Source of the DNA: Dendrolimus kikuchii
Taxonomy: Eukaryota > Arthropoda > Insecta > Lepidoptera > Lasiocampidae
Assembly (NCBI GenBank): GCA_019925095.2
Contig: CM034407.1
Span: forward strand, 16,374,710 to 16,438,709
Direction: 5' to 3'
DNA: 64,000 nt
Shown here: positions 31,055 to 42,537 of the stretch, one piece after another
How positions within the stretch are numbered: the stretch's first letter is position 1
Layout: each line of letters begins with the position of its first letter
Notes under the pieces: model-generated
Database searches by the model: none
What the model saw: only the letters and a program-made list of their open reading frames with translations
What the model was told of the DNA's origin: nothing
Made by a program: the position numbers and the translations under genes

Positions 31055-31208
31055 CTCTGTTCGCGTCGTTGATATGTGCCATGACGAAGAGGTACGGTGT
31101 TTCTTAAATAATTGAAACGCAGTGCCAAAAAAAAAAACCGCGACTGCAGCGCAACTGTAGTGTAATAAAATAGCCGGGTCTCATTTACAATATTTATTTG
31201 GGTGCTTT

Positions 31209-31492
31209 GTTCAACAGACAGGTAGACGGCCCACTTGATGGTAAGCGGTTACCATCGCCTATGGACATTTGCAACACTAAAAACCCAAATGCGCTGCTGA
31301 TCTCTTAAAGGAGACTGGAACCTGGTCACTAATGCCGGAACACAACACAAAGTTGTTACGGCGGCCTAGACCAGGGGTGGTCGCCATCCAGTTGAGCAAA
31401 TACCTTACCACCCGGCTGTAGGTTGTTTTGTCGTGTCTTACAACAGGCCGCTCGGCCGCAGGAAATTGTATTCTTTCTCCGTTCCTGCACGA
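31209..31492 (-). repeat. SINE-A copy
   Basis: Nearly full length; the extreme tail is missing and the head is truncated by a few bases (CCTGCACG). Confidence 0.85.
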
Positions 31493-31581
31493 AAAAAACC
31501 TAACGTAACGCGAGTCTCTCAATACGTATAACTTTTCTCAAAAGTCCCGAGTCGTTTAAGAGTAGAATAGAGCACCCGCCG

Positions 31582-32013
31582 GTGACAGCAGTGGGTCGTG
31601 GCTGCAGTCGTCTCAGCAGCAGCAGCAGGGCGGCAGCAGGTGCCAATATAGGCTGTCAATCGACAAAGAGCAGGGCGGCACTCGCAGGAACCGCAGCAAC
31701 CCTCGTAGTTCGTGGCGTCGTTCAAAGCGCTGACAAAGGCGCTCGAGACGCCGTTCAGAGCGTTGGCAGGACGCTCAAGGTGCCGACAGGGTACAGAGCC
31801 AGGCCAGTAGATGGGCTTGCCCGCGAAGCAGCGTCGAAGACTCAGAGATGCACAGCTCTGGTTAAGAAGACCTTAAGTTTCTGTTTTAGATGGCAGGGTT
31901 GCATGAGAGAAGAGCTGCCTGTAGATAAATTTAGTATTTATTTGAAGGATTACTCCAGCCTCGCAGGAACCACAGCAACCCTCGTAGTTCGTGGTGCCGT
32001 TCAAAGAAGTTAA
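31582..32013 (+). other. GC-rich island with a 144-codon open frame, unrecognised
   Basis: The frame is rich in Ala, Arg and Ser. A 47 bp block occurs twice in it (31681-31727 and 31960-32006, about 44 of 47 identical), giving LAGTAATLVVRGVVQ and LAGTTATLVVRGAVQ in the same frame. I see no known domain, signal peptide or catalytic motif. GC-rich open frames arise easily by chance and the 3' part (from ~31890) drops to AT-rich, so this may equally be a fragment of a GC-rich LINE or satellite. Confidence 0.25.
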
Positions 32014-32089
32014 GTTTATAAAAATTAAAGAATTTGGATAAACAAATCGTAAGTACTCCTTTCATAGGCACTGAAATAAATAGGAGACA

Positions 32090-32317
32090 ATGCCACACCA
32101 ACTTTTTCGGTATAGCGTTTATCCCATAGGAACGACGTCATTTATTGAAATGAAGAGTTGACCCGGAATCAGACGAACAGAGAGAGAAAAATGCAAAATG
32201 TTGCATTTTTGAAATCTGTTTGTCCAATTTAGATGATTTGATTTATTTCTTTTTTCTAAATTCATTGTACAAATACGACCCTTCTACACATTTATAATGC
32301 TATATAGAGGTTTTGGT
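32090..32317 (-). mobile_element. Possible Helitron fragment
   Basis: Ends CTACACATTTATAATG..TATATAGA, similar to the terminus at 5885-5912. The 3' CTAG end was not found. Confidence 0.4.
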
Positions 32318-32841
32318 TCGTTTTAGCTTACAAAGTGTATAGGAAAATTAAAAGCTATTCTTGCTACGGCTTGGCGGCACTAAAGCTTACTGCTGCGGTT
32401 TTTGTTAGCATTAAGGTTAAAATTTTAAATTTCATCCTCTGCATAAAGTTTTTCGCAGTTTTTTTAATATACCTGTTAGTTTTTATGTTTCAATAAAGGC
32501 TTTGTATGCCGTGAAATATGGGCACTTCCTTTAGAGAGCGTTATACAGGAGATGAGTTTGAAACTGTAATTGGGTTTTAGTTTAATTTAATTTAACTGGG
32601 TCTTTGACTGTTACAAATGTCTATTGTTCTTACTTAGTTGCTGTTTTTAACGGACTTAAAAAAAGCACGAGGTTCTCCATTTGTCGTGTATTTTTTTTAC
32701 ATTGATTTATTTATTTTACACAACAGAATACAACCATAAATAAATCTAAATATTTTTAACACAATTTTAAAATCTAAGTCATATTCCTAAACATGAAAAT
32801 AGGAAATTTAAAATACAGATATAGTGTTACATAAATAATAG
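32318..32841. other. No gene recognised
   Basis: AT-rich. Confidence 0.4.
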
Positions 32842-33034
32842 TGTTACGAGTTGCAGGACTCGAATTATTATAGAGTTTATTAGAACTATACAAACACGTA
32901 TAAAACAGGTACAAATATAACTGAACACAACCAGTCCAAACGTAATGCACGATTCAATAACACGCGCAAAGTTCGTCACTAAATAGATTACCGAATGTAC
33001 ACAAGTCTTACTTCGCTCGTGGTTATCTCTTGAC
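32842..33034 (-). mobile_element. LTR-1 fragment fused to SINE-A
   Basis: Starts TGTTACGAGTTGCAGGACTC, loses ~20 bp after GAATTA, and breaks at CTTGACTGC where a SINE-A tail takes over. Confidence 0.75.
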
Positions 33035-33036
33035 TG

Positions 33037-33325
33037 CAGGCAGACGGCCCACTTGATGGAAAGTGGTTACCATCGTCTATGGACATTTACAATACCATAG
33101 GTTGAGCTACAGATGCGCTGTTGCTCTCCTAAAGTATACTGGAACCTGACCATTAATGCCGGAACACAACTCAAGGTTGTTATGGCGGCATACTCTAGAC
33201 CAGGAGTGGTAGTAGCCATCCAGACGAGCAAATACCCTACCATCTGGTTGTGGGTTGTTTTGTCGCCTCTTACGACAGGTCGGCCGGCCGCAGGAAATTC
33301 TATTCTTTCTCCGTTCCTGCACGAA
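33037..33325 (-). repeat. SINE-A copy, tail end lost at LTR-1 junction
   Basis: GCAGGCAGACGGCCC to CCTGCACGAAT. The first ~25 bp of the tail are missing. An extra GTA sits in the TGGTAGTAGCC stretch. Confidence 0.85.
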
Positions 33326-33512
33326 TGAAAATTTATAGAGACAAAGCGGTAAAACACACTTCATAGTGAAATTAAAGAAATCTTATTGTAGCCGAACGGT
33401 ATTGCATGTAACTATGGTAGGCGTGCTGACCGAATGACTCTATCTAATTCCCTGGCAGTGTGGCAAGCCTTTGCATATTGATGTAACCCTCAGTGAGAGA
33501 TATATGTTTGTG

Positions 33513-33780
33513 CCGTTTGCTGTCGAGACGCTGTTGGACCGTGGGATCCTGAGGCCGTGAGCCTCTACTAAAATTTATCAAAACGACTCATTGATTCCTC
33601 AGGTAATCAGAAGGCTGGTGCCTACCTCGGGCAACGGATCAGCGTGGCGATCCAGCGAGGAAAAGTAGCCCACCTTCTCGGCACTTTACCCATAGAAGAC
33701 GGTAATTTAGGCTGAGTATTCTACTTATAGTCTTGAGGGACTATGGGTAGAATACGATATAAATAAGTTAAATTTAATTT
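33513..33780 (+). pseudogene. LINE-T protein tail
   Basis: The longest N-terminal view of the tail: VPFAVETL followed by an indel, then the GAYLGQRISVAIQRG-type block and LLGTLPIEDG. Frame breaks prevent translation. Confidence 0.6.
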
Positions 33781-34990
33781 TTGTGTTAGATTATTTATGG
33801 TATTGTAAGAAATCTTTTTTTACTTCGTAAGTGTTACAAGATGTCCACTACAGTAGTCATGAGAACCATAGTGCATATTAATATAACATAGACAATAGTC
33901 ATAGATAATACTTTTAGTCGATTTATCAGATGATTCGATTTATAATTAAATTACCATTTTCTACCGGTTAGTTAATTTTATAAGCCCACTAAATTATCGT
34001 GTAGGTAATTTAGTGCATCAGTAACTAATTATATTAATTGTTTTTGTGATACTGGCAACACTATGATGTAATTGCTTTTTTTAGCAATGATGCAATGTTA
34101 TTGTTTTGTAGGGTAGTATTTTCGTATAAAAGGCGTAGCGGCGTGTAGACGGCGTTCATTGCTTACTGTGCTGTGTCACATCAATGGCTGAACAATAAAA
34201 AAGGGTGTCGGAATTGGTAATGATACGTTACGTTTCCAAAGCCAAAACTAGATGGCGTTGTACCGTTTTGGAACGCACTATGGTTTAAATTATTGTACAA
34301 TAGAAGTGTTCTTTTATTTGTATGTATGAGGTTTGATTCGATTCCAGTAGCGAATATATATATTTTTGAGCATCCGTCACTTTGTTTAATTTCGCTTCAC
34401 TGGGAGTTTTTGGGTGCTTTTGTACAAGGGGAAACCCTGCCCAAATAGTTAGTTAATATTTGGTATGTTTGGTACTTTCTTACCCGAATCTCTGCAAGGC
34501 TGTTACATAAGTCAATATGACCAATTTTACAAGTATTGGATACAACTTAAAAAGCAGTCACTCAAAAACTGTTACAGCTGGCCGATGACTAGTGTTCGGA
34601 AATCGAATTTTCCCGTCGACTTGCACTTAATTATTTTTCCACTTTCATTGGCTGTTGCCGTTTCTCATTTGTCGAGTCAGGAGTGCGTGTAAGCACAGGC
34701 CCCGATCCATAATTGGACAATAAAACGTAAGCCTAGCCGCCATTAAAAGTGGGAGCCAATAAAATTTGACTCCTCTCATACTTCAACTGAATGACGTATT
34801 TCCTTCAGAATTTTTGTTTGTACCGCGGTACTATTATTTAATGCGGGAATATTCGATTCATGTCAGGATAGTGTCATTAACTTCCAATGTAAAAATATAA
34901 AATGTAATGAGTTATGTATAATTAACAAAAGAAAGAAAAAGTTTCGATCCAGCTGCTGTAATCAAGATAATTATTCCAGCATGACTCTAC
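33781..34990. other. No gene recognised
   Basis: AT-rich. It includes a nested palindrome (ACTAAATTA..TAATTTAGT near 33990-34016) and a promoter-like TATAAAAGG near 34127 with AATAAA near 34193. Neither is supported by a second copy. Confidence 0.35.
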
Positions 34991-35001
34991 CACGTCTAAT
35001 T

Positions 35002-35292
35002 ATCCGTGCAGGAACGGCCGGGCGGTCTGTCGTAAGAGGCCACAAAACAACCCACAGCCAGGTGGTAGGGCATTTGCCCGACTGGATGGCTACCAACCCT
35101 GGTCTAAAGTATGCCGCCATAACAACCTTGAATTGTGTTCCGGTATTAGTGACCAGGTTCCAGTCTCCCTTAGCAGAGCAGCAGCGCATTTGTAGCACCT
35201 TTGGTGTTGCAAATGTCCATAGGCGATGGTAACCGCTTTCCATCAAGTGGGCCGTCTGCCTATCTGCTGAACTCCTGCAATAATAAAAAAAA
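35002..35292 (+). repeat. SINE-A copy with a head deletion
   Basis: ATCCGTGCAGGAACGGCCGGG: about 23 bp between two CGG triplets are missing. Otherwise long form. Confidence 0.85.
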
Positions 35293-35754
35293 GTCCCCAA
35301 TTGGTGTTGTTAAACGGTTTGTTAAACTTAAACAATAGGTTCTCAATAAAACAGAATACAAGGCAATAGAGAATAACACCGCCACGTTTCATGCAATAAA
35401 ACGTATATTAATGATTGTTTTAGAGTTGGCCATAAAATTTACTGTTGTTACGGTGCGTACATCCGTCTCCTGTTATATAATACACACGCATATAGACAAT
35501 ATACCCACACGAGAGTACGTGAGCCGGTGGAACGTGTGCCTTTATGTAGTTTAATGAAATTTTTAATGTATTTGCAAATTATTTAATATATAGCACATTA
35601 ACAATAACTTTTGTTTATTGCATGTATATGTATATAACTTATGTGTATATTTGTATATATAGTATAGTTATATATATTATTAAAATGTAAGTAATCGTAC
35701 AATAATTATGTATACCACCGTCGCCACTCCTAATCAAAATATTCTTGCCACGGG
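35293..35754. other. No gene recognised
   Basis: AT-rich. Confidence 0.4.
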
Positions 35755-35883
35755 TTGTCTGGAAGAGATCGCTTTTTAGCGATAAGACCGCCCTTTGTAC
35801 CTAACTAGACTAATTAATACTAGTTCGTAAGTTTTTCTGTAATGGTGTACAATAAAGTGTTATCTACCTATCTATCTATCTAT
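35755..35883 (+). repeat. CR1-Z 3' UTR
   Basis: GGTTGTCTGGAAGAGATCGC to GGTGTACAATAAAGTGTTAT and a (TATC)n tail. Confidence 0.75.
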
Positions 35884-35941
35884 CAGCAGACAGGCAGACG
35901 GCACTTGTTGGAAAGCGGTTACATTCGTCTATGGACATTTT
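35884..35941 (-). repeat. SINE-A tail fragment
   Basis: CAGCAGACAGGCAGACGGCA to CTATGGACATTTT directly after the CR1-Z tail. Confidence 0.6.
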
Positions 35942-36261
35942 GTGGCGGGTAGTTTTAAAAAGATTACCACTGTACCGCACACATTTACTAAGTAAAAAAA
36001 TAGATGAGGTAAATGGATAGATGTGGGGTGAATTTTTGCCTTGGCTGTCGTTTTGATTTTTCTGGTGACGGTACCTCCCTGAAGTGTCACGCAGGTCAAA
36101 GGGTGGCGCCGACGGTGCTGGGCTTGGTATCTTGGACAGCGGGGGGATGACCTTCCAGGTGTACTGCTCAATGAGTTCTCCACTTCTTTCCCACAAAACT
36201 CCTAGCCAATAATTTTAAAAAGGGAAAAAAACCCAATACGTGGTTTTAAATATAATATAAC

Positions 36262-36264
36262 AAA

Positions 36265-36310
<46 letters not shown>

Positions 36311-36370
36311 GCACAGGCACACGCACACGCACACGCACACGCACACGCACACGCACACACACACACACAC

Positions 36371-36454
<84 letters not shown>
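36262..36454. repeat. Compound microsatellite (TA)n-(CACACG)n-(CA)n-(TA)n
   Basis: Nearly 200 bp of alternating purine-pyrimidine sequence. The long frames on it are artefacts. Confidence 0.95.
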
Positions 36455-36458
<4 letters not shown>

Positions 36459-36535
36459 CGGATTTAAACAATAATCAATGTTAAGATAATTTAGAAAAAT
36501 TGACATGTTGGTCGTTCCGAATTTTAAGTCGAATC

Positions 36536-36620
36536 ACATTAGGTCAGAAAACTGCCTAAGTGGTGCATGCGTTCCGGCCAGGATCGAACCCGCGCCATCT
36601 GAGTTTGGGACACGTGCGCT
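36536..36620 (-). repeat. Third tRNA-like SINE, fragment
   Basis: ACATTAGGTCAGAAAACTGC, GTGGTGCATGCGTTC and a reversed B box, GGATCGAACCC. A second piece is at 47530-47625. Confidence 0.6.
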
Positions 36621-36784
36621 TATTCATGATAATTCATAAATCTACTAATAATGTTAAAGCTATAATCAATTCAATTTGAACACAAGAATGTAGTACTTTA
36701 TACTATCAGTAACACCAACGACGTCACGAGCAAAATCTAGTGAACTTATATAATATATTAAAAATAAATATCCTGTATCATTTT

Positions 36785-36872
36785 CTGCGCCACCTACATT
36801 ACCAGATTAGCTAAGATATCCTTTAAGTTACGTTGTTTGTAAGAGATCGCTTTAAGTGATAGGACCGTCGTC
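36785..36872 (+). repeat. CR1-Z fragment
   Basis: CGCCACCTACATTACCAGAT and AGAGATCGCTTTAAGTGAT, as in 27012-27183, without the terminal tail. Confidence 0.55.
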
Positions 36873-37039
36873 ACCCCTGTGGCTTGACTGTGGGGTATAT
36901 CCATAAACTTAAATTCGCCTAGCGAGTTATGAAGCGATAGCCATATTAGGTGTTTCTTATTGATAGAATTAGAAATGAGAATACCTGTAATAGGACCCAG
37001 GTAGCTAGCTAGTAAAACAAGTAAGTTAAATAATATTTT

Positions 37040-37165
37040 CTTAAGTTTTCGCGACTTCTATACATGATCACGGAAGGCCAAGGCCACTAAAAAGTGGCCG
37101 AAACATCGGAAAAACCAAAATCAAATTAAATTACCGCGCTTAAAACCGTTAAAACGTAGTTTTAC
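37040..37165 (+). repeat. Hairpin-bearing retroelement 3' end
   Basis: A GGCCACT..AGTGGCC stem (37082-37099), CGAAACATCGG, then TTACCGCGCTTAAAACCG and TTAAAACGTAGTTTTA. Relatives are at 43760-43900 and 56963-57105. Confidence 0.65.
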
Positions 37166-37300
37166 TAAGTAAATTAAAGTTGCAGTGGGCCGGTCTCGTT
37201 CGACGCAGGACGTAAGAATGATGGAGCCAATGAGACCTTAGTAGAGATTGCGGCCTGGCAAACGTAGTGTAGAACGCCCTACGATCTATGCAAGGTAGTC
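37166..37300 (+). pseudogene. Possible LINE coding fragment
   Basis: KLKLQWAGLVRRRT recalls the KWxWAGHVxR motif of RTE-type C-termini. It is broken by stops. Confidence 0.35.
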
Positions 37301-37371
37301 AGACCAGGGTGAAGAAAGTGTTAGCGACCACCGTCCGTCGTCGTCATTTAGAGAGAAAGAGAGAAAGAGGC

Positions 37372-37440
37372 ATAACACTTTATTGTACACCATTACAGAA
37401 AACACAGAAAAAGTCATAGCCTAAAAATTTTCTAATGTAC
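37372..37440 (-). repeat. CR1-Z 3' terminus fragment
   Basis: Reversed ACACTTTATTGTACACCATT followed by diverged UTR. Confidence 0.5.
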
Positions 37441-37734
37441 AAAATACGATGACGAGTTGTTGTTGTCTTGTTATATATTGATTTTTTAATGAAAAACCAT
37501 TTCGAGGAATAGCGTTTCTAATCATTTCTGTCTCTAGTTAGAATAAACTTTCTATTTAATAAATAAATTTGTAAATTAATTACATTTAATACAATATAAA
37601 AATACAATTAAATACTAAAACTAAACTACAGTATGAAAAATAAACCTAAAATTAAAAACTAGAACTAAATAAAAAGGAGGGCATAATCCATAATATAAAT
37701 AAACCTAGCTTAAAAATAAAAAAACCTGTCAAGG

Positions 37735-37868
37735 CCCGTCCAGCCCCACCCGACCACTGTCGCTGGGCATTGTACCTAGAAGGCTGGCAGCATTGCCTCG
37801 CTGGATACACAGGCTAATCCTTTGACCGAGGTAAGCTCCAGCCTTCCGGTCTCTTGTTGTATCGACTA
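37735..37868 (-). pseudogene. LINE-T protein tail
   Basis: The minus frame reads RKAGAYLGQRISLCIQRGNA then ASLLGTMPSDSG. It is one of the cleaner copies but short. Confidence 0.6.
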
Positions 37869-38141
37869 GACGTTTTTAATTGTTCTCAATTTAACACACA
37901 ATAAATATAATATTTATTACATGTTACAATTTAATGTTATTGTGTTTACATTAGGGTAGAGGAAACTAGCCCCTATAATACAGAATAAACTAGTTTAGGG
38001 GCTAGTAGAATCAATATTTAATTTTGCTGTTTATTCAATGTATAAGTTTGAAAGAAAGAAATAAAATAAACTTAGACTATATAAAAATAAATAATATAGA
38101 CAAAAATAAAAAATATTATTATTAAAAAAGTAATTTATATG

Positions 38142-38263
<122 letters not shown>

Positions 38264-38439
38264 CAAATATATGTAAAGATATATTCATTATTCATCAATC
38301 AATTTATATACCTTGCATAGATATTTATTTGTATGGTATGTATATTAAGTATATATCTATTTAATTAATCTGTATATATAACATTTATGTATTTATTACT
38401 AAAATGTAAGTAGTCGTACTATAGTTTGTATATACCACC

Positions 38440-38820
38440 ATTATCATCTTAATTCATTCCTGGGGTTGTCTGGAAGAGATTGCTTTTTAGCGAGTAGACC
38501 GCCCTTTGTACATAATTAGGTATAGTTTTTTTATTTTTTTATTGTAGGAGTTCAGCAGACATGCAGACGGCCCACTTAATGGAAGGCGGTTACCATCGCC
38601 TATGGACATTTGCTACACCAAATGCGCTGCTGCTCTCTTAATGGAGACTGGAACCCGGTCACTAAAGCCGGAACACAACACAAGGTTGTTATGGTGGGAT
38701 ACTCTAGACCAGCGGTGGTCGCCATCCAGTCAGGAAGATACCCTACCACCTGGCGAAAGTTTTAGTCTGTACGTCCATTTTTGTGTTGGTATACAATAAA
38801 ATGTCATCTATCTATCTATG
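38440..38820 (+). repeat. CR1-Z 3' UTR split by SINE-A
   Basis: GGGTTGTCTGGAAGAGATTG to TTTGTACATAATTAGG, then SINE-A, then TATACAATAAAATGTCATCT and TATC repeats. Confidence 0.7.
38532..38754 (-). repeat. SINE-A copy, short 5' form
   Basis: Ends at CACCTGGC, the reverse of the GCCAGGTG boundary. It lies inside CR1-Z; AGTTTT on both sides may be part of a target duplication. Confidence 0.8.
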
Positions 38821-39327
38821 TAATTGTATTTTTTATGCGTATCGCGTAAATAGGTATGAGATAACCCTTTCTACGTACAGCTATCGATCGATCATCAGTT
38901 ATTTTCCTCGCCACCGTTCCGGGTTTTATACATGAATTTTCTTTTACATAATACGCGGCGTTCACACGATGAAATAAATTAACCCATCTACTCGTCGGAT
39001 AAGAGCGGGCCGTAAAATACTTTCCAAGGAAATGTGTGTTAGCGGTGAAAGATAACATTTCTCCAGTATTTAAGAGGATGGGAAAAAGGTTTTTCACTCC
39101 AATGAATCGCTCGATCGCCTTTCAATTAGAGGCTTTTGTGTTTTGTATGGAAATATGGTTTTTTTCATTATTTATAAGGGCATGTTTTTAGCTTCATTAT
39201 TGTGAATTTTAGATTTGATGTTATGCAAAAAAATAAGGCCAAGTGCGTAACCGTTCACGGACAATAAAGCATTCCATAGAGTTGAGCGAAGCCTATTGTA
39301 TTTGTTATGTAGCTATGGAAAGATTTT
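38821..39327. other. No gene recognised
   Basis: The minus frame at 38816-39097 shows no family features. Confidence 0.35.
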
Positions 39328-39558
39328 GCCAGGTGGTAGGGTATTTGCTCGACTGGATGGCGACCGTCCCTGGTCTAGAGTATGCCACCATAACAACCTT
39401 GTGTTGTGTTTCGGCATTAGTGACCAGGTTCTAGTCTCCTTTAAGAGAGCAGCAGCGCATTTGTAGCACCTTTGGTGTTGCAAATGTTCATAGGCGATGG
39501 TAACCGCTTTCCATCTAGTGGGCCGTCTGCCTGTCTGCTGAACTACTGCAATAAAAAA
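39328..39558 (+). repeat. SINE-A copy, short 5' form
   Basis: GCCAGGTGGTAGGG to an ACTGCAATAAAAAA tail. Confidence 0.85.
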
Positions 39559-40144
39559 GTATTTATTCGAAAATACTATGAGGCAATTTTAAATAAATAC
39601 TTTTTAAACTTTACAATTATTCAACAAATCTTAATTTTCTGGGAGCGGCTTGAAGTTGTTCGGGTGCGAAAAAGTTAGCTTTTCCGACACAGTTTTCACT
39701 AAGACGAGATAGCTTACATTCTTTTCTAATGCTGCGGTATTTGTGTCCCGGGAATCTCGCGGGAATTTCAAGTCAAGCGTGGACGAAGTCGCAGGTATAT
39801 CGTAGTTAGTAATATAATTCATATTCAGTTTGTTGCAAATTCTTTGAAATAAGTAACATTGGCCCTTGAGGAATATTCCATATACCGCAGTATATTGCTA
39901 CATTGCTACGTTTGAAGTCGTAGTGCATTGCTACATTGCGCTTCGTAGCACATTACGCTACGCCGGACTGAGCGCTAAACATGTAATATATAAACATGTA
40001 TGTTTTATTTCATGCATAAGCTGTTACTTCATTTAAATGAATGAAAGTATTAAAAGTAAATTTTATACTTTACTAAAAACTATGATATCTGTAATACGTT
40101 TGTAAAGGGGTTGGAGTTTGTATAATGCATTTAAAAATTAAAAA
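39559..40144. other. Mostly unrecognised
   Basis: A Helitron-like GGACGAAGTCGCAGG piece lies near 39780. A TGCTACATTGC repeat cluster lies at 39895-39965. Confidence 0.35.
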
Positions 40145-40495
40145 AAAACCAAAGTGGCTAATTCGGACCAGCAGATTCTGAAAATGCAACCTTTAAAATT
40201 TTCGTCTGTGTATCTGTTCTAGCATCACGTGGAAACTACTGAACGGATTTGAATGAAACTAGATACAGAGCTAGCTTATATTCCAGATCAGTACTTAAGA
40301 TACTTTTTATCCCGACAAATGACGTCATTTCCATGGGATAGACAAATATAGGGAAATGGTGGAGCTGTGGTCACACTTTTTTCAAAAATTACTAAAAATG
40401 AAACTCTACACATAGCTAGCTTGTGTTCCAGGTCAGAACTTAATAACCCGATAAATGTTGTCGTTCCCGTGGGATAGAAGAATATAGATAAATAA
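40145..40495 (+). repeat. Dispersed repeat with two internal units
   Basis: TAATTCGGACCAG opens it. A unit with GAGCTAGCTTATATTCC, TATCCCGA(C/T)AAATG and GTGGGATAGA occurs about twice. Relatives are at 50145-50300 and 50820-50992. Confidence 0.6.
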
Positions 40496-40528
40496 TTGAA
40501 TGATGATAAAAAGTTTTTTAGTTAGACG

Positions 40529-40693
40529 TGCTGAAGAGTTTCTTGGCGTTTCTTCTTCTTTAAAGAGCGATAACACGTTGCGAAGCGGTCTACATAGAAT
40601 AGGAAGTAGATTTAAATTTTGACTTATATGTATGACCTTCAAAAAGTATTCTCCAGTGGAACTTATTTAATAAAAACTTTGAATTTGAAATTT
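40529..40693 (+). repeat. Jockey-like LINE 3' UTR fragment
   Basis: AACACGTTGCGAAGCGG matches the 3' region at 49290-49310; GTATTCTCCAGTGGAACTTA then AATAAAAACTTTGAATTTGA ends it. Reversed relative at 42970-43052. Confidence 0.55.
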
Positions 40694-40883
40694 GAATTAG
40701 GCAAACTGGCGCTGCAGTTGTGTTTTTTGCCAACGTGTTTTTTAAATAGCGCGTGTGGCCATGCGTCCCCCTAACGTAGTAAGAGTCTTTGTTTAATATA
40801 ATCTCATTGTTGTAATTATTATTATGAAGTTAGACTTTAGCAATTATCTTATTCTAACTTAAAACTAATTTCTTATTTAGAAT

Positions 40884-41191
40884 ACATACATACATACATA
40901 ACTTCACGCCAGTTCCCTTGCGGGGTAGGCACGAACAACAGAGCGCCATTTAGCCTTATTCTTACACACCTCACTTGCTTCTTTGACATTCATAACTCTT
41001 GTCATGCACGCTCGTCTGTTCTTAAGGCTCCTGACATCACCTTCTGCTAGTACACGATCAATTTGATCATGGAAGGTGTGTCGTGGCCTTCCACGACTTC
41101 TGCATCCATCCACTTTTGCATTGTATATCTGTTTAGTCATTCTTTCATCATGCATTCTTTCCACATGCCCGAACCACCGGAGCATTTAGAA
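40884..41191 (-). pseudogene. RTE-1 LINE 3' fragment
   Basis: The minus frame runs from GMLRWFGHVERMHDERMTKQ to the AYPARELA end without a stop. TTTAGAAT at 40876-40883 and 41192-41199 is the likely target duplication. Confidence 0.85.
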
Positions 41192-41200
41192 TTTAGAATA

Positions 41201-41408
41201 TTATATATATTTTCCATTGTGGTGTTCTCCAGCAGTGACGATGAAACTACCCATCACCTCGTCTTATTACATTCTTTGGCCTCCTTGACTAGCCACATGA
41301 AGAACCTCTTCAGGTACGGCTTCGAGTCCTTACGTCTTACGCCTAAATACATTTATACATCTGATGCCACCGTTGTAATTCACAATTGTAATAACACACC
41401 ACACACAT
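41201..41408. other. Unrecognised; weak exon-like frame on minus strand
   Basis: A ~33-residue minus frame (GVRRKDSKPYLKRFFMWLVK) is followed by a possible splice donor. Support is too thin to call a gene. Confidence 0.2.
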
Positions 41409-41709
41409 ATTGCATGAGTTCAGCAGACAGGCAAACGGCCCACTGGATGGAAAGTGGTTACCATTGCCTATGGACATTTGCAACACAAAAGGCTACAAAA
41501 GCGCTGCTGCTCTCTTAAGGGAGACTGGAACCTGGTCACTATTGCCGGAACACAACTGAAGATTATTATGGCGGCATACTCTAGACCAGGGGTGGTAGCC
41601 ATCCAGTCGGGCAAATACTCTACCACCTGGCTGTGGGTTGTTTTGTCGCCTCTTACGACAGGCCGCCCGGCCGCAGGAAATTGTATTCTTTCTCCGTTCC
41701 TGCACAGAT
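41409..41709 (-). repeat. SINE-A copy, long form
   Basis: Complete, with GCACAGAT in place of GCACGGAT at the head; the A-run of the tail is lost. Confidence 0.88.
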
Positions 41710-42191
41710 ATAATTCGGTTGGCATGACACACCAAACATGCCGAAGAGTCGGCATTACACGGCGTGTAGTTCAGAGCATTGCGCGATGGAAATTAGTATG
41801 GTACGAACTTTTCTCCAAACATCTTATTGTATTACATAAACCTACCTATTCGTTTACAGTATTAATTTTATCAATATTGGCAATACGAAGTGGTGTATTT
41901 TTAGATCCGTAAAATCATGTACTCGGTTGAGTAACGCGTCGTATGATATGTTGATTGCTATTCAAAATATATTGAATGCGTTCTCACGAAAACAGCCGAC
42001 TGGATCACTAGACGAAAGGTTCGGCCTAAGGTATTACGCCGAACGCTGCGTAGTTTCGGATAATTAGGCTGCTGATAGCGACGTACTTTCGGCATGTGTG
42101 TCGCTAGTCTTACAATCACGTCGTCAAGGTAACACGAAAGAAGCTTCACTGGTGCTGCAAGTTAATAAATAAACTTAACACAATAAATTTC
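41710..42191. other. No gene recognised
   Basis: No repeat shared within the window. Confidence 0.35.
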
Positions 42192-42537
42192 GGGGTTCAG
42201 ACTTTGGGGCCACGGGGACGTGAGGCTCATCAACTTTATCGAGACCTTTCAAGGCGATTGAAAGAAGTCTCGCGTGACCAAAGGGCTGGCCTATATTTAG
42301 GGCAACGTTGCCATACAACGCGGGAATGCGGCCAGCATTTTGGGAACGCTCCCCACCGAGAGCGATCTGGACTACATCTTTTACTTGTAAATATGTTTAT
42401 AATAGTATTTAATTCCTAAGTTTTTTTTGTAATGTAATTTGTAATTTAAATTGAGTTTTTAATATTCTATTTATTTTTAGTTTTAATATGATTTTATTTT
42501 GTCTGACACAATAAAGAACAAACGAAATAAAAAAAAG
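42192..42537 (+). pseudogene. LINE-T tail with 3' UTR and poly(A)
   Basis: GREAHQLYRDLSRRLKEVSR is readable, then a frameshift in the GQR block. The AT-rich UTR and AATAAA with an A-run match the layout of 19753-20135. Confidence 0.6.

Noticed and set aside
34100..34200. Gene promoter (TATAAAAGG) with nearby AATAAA
   Set aside because: The spacing looks like an LTR or chance; no frame follows and no second copy was found.
36202..36506. Frames of repeated Ile-Tyr and Val-Cys
   Set aside because: Pure translation of TA and CA microsatellites; the same holds for 38031-38288 and 5833-6205.
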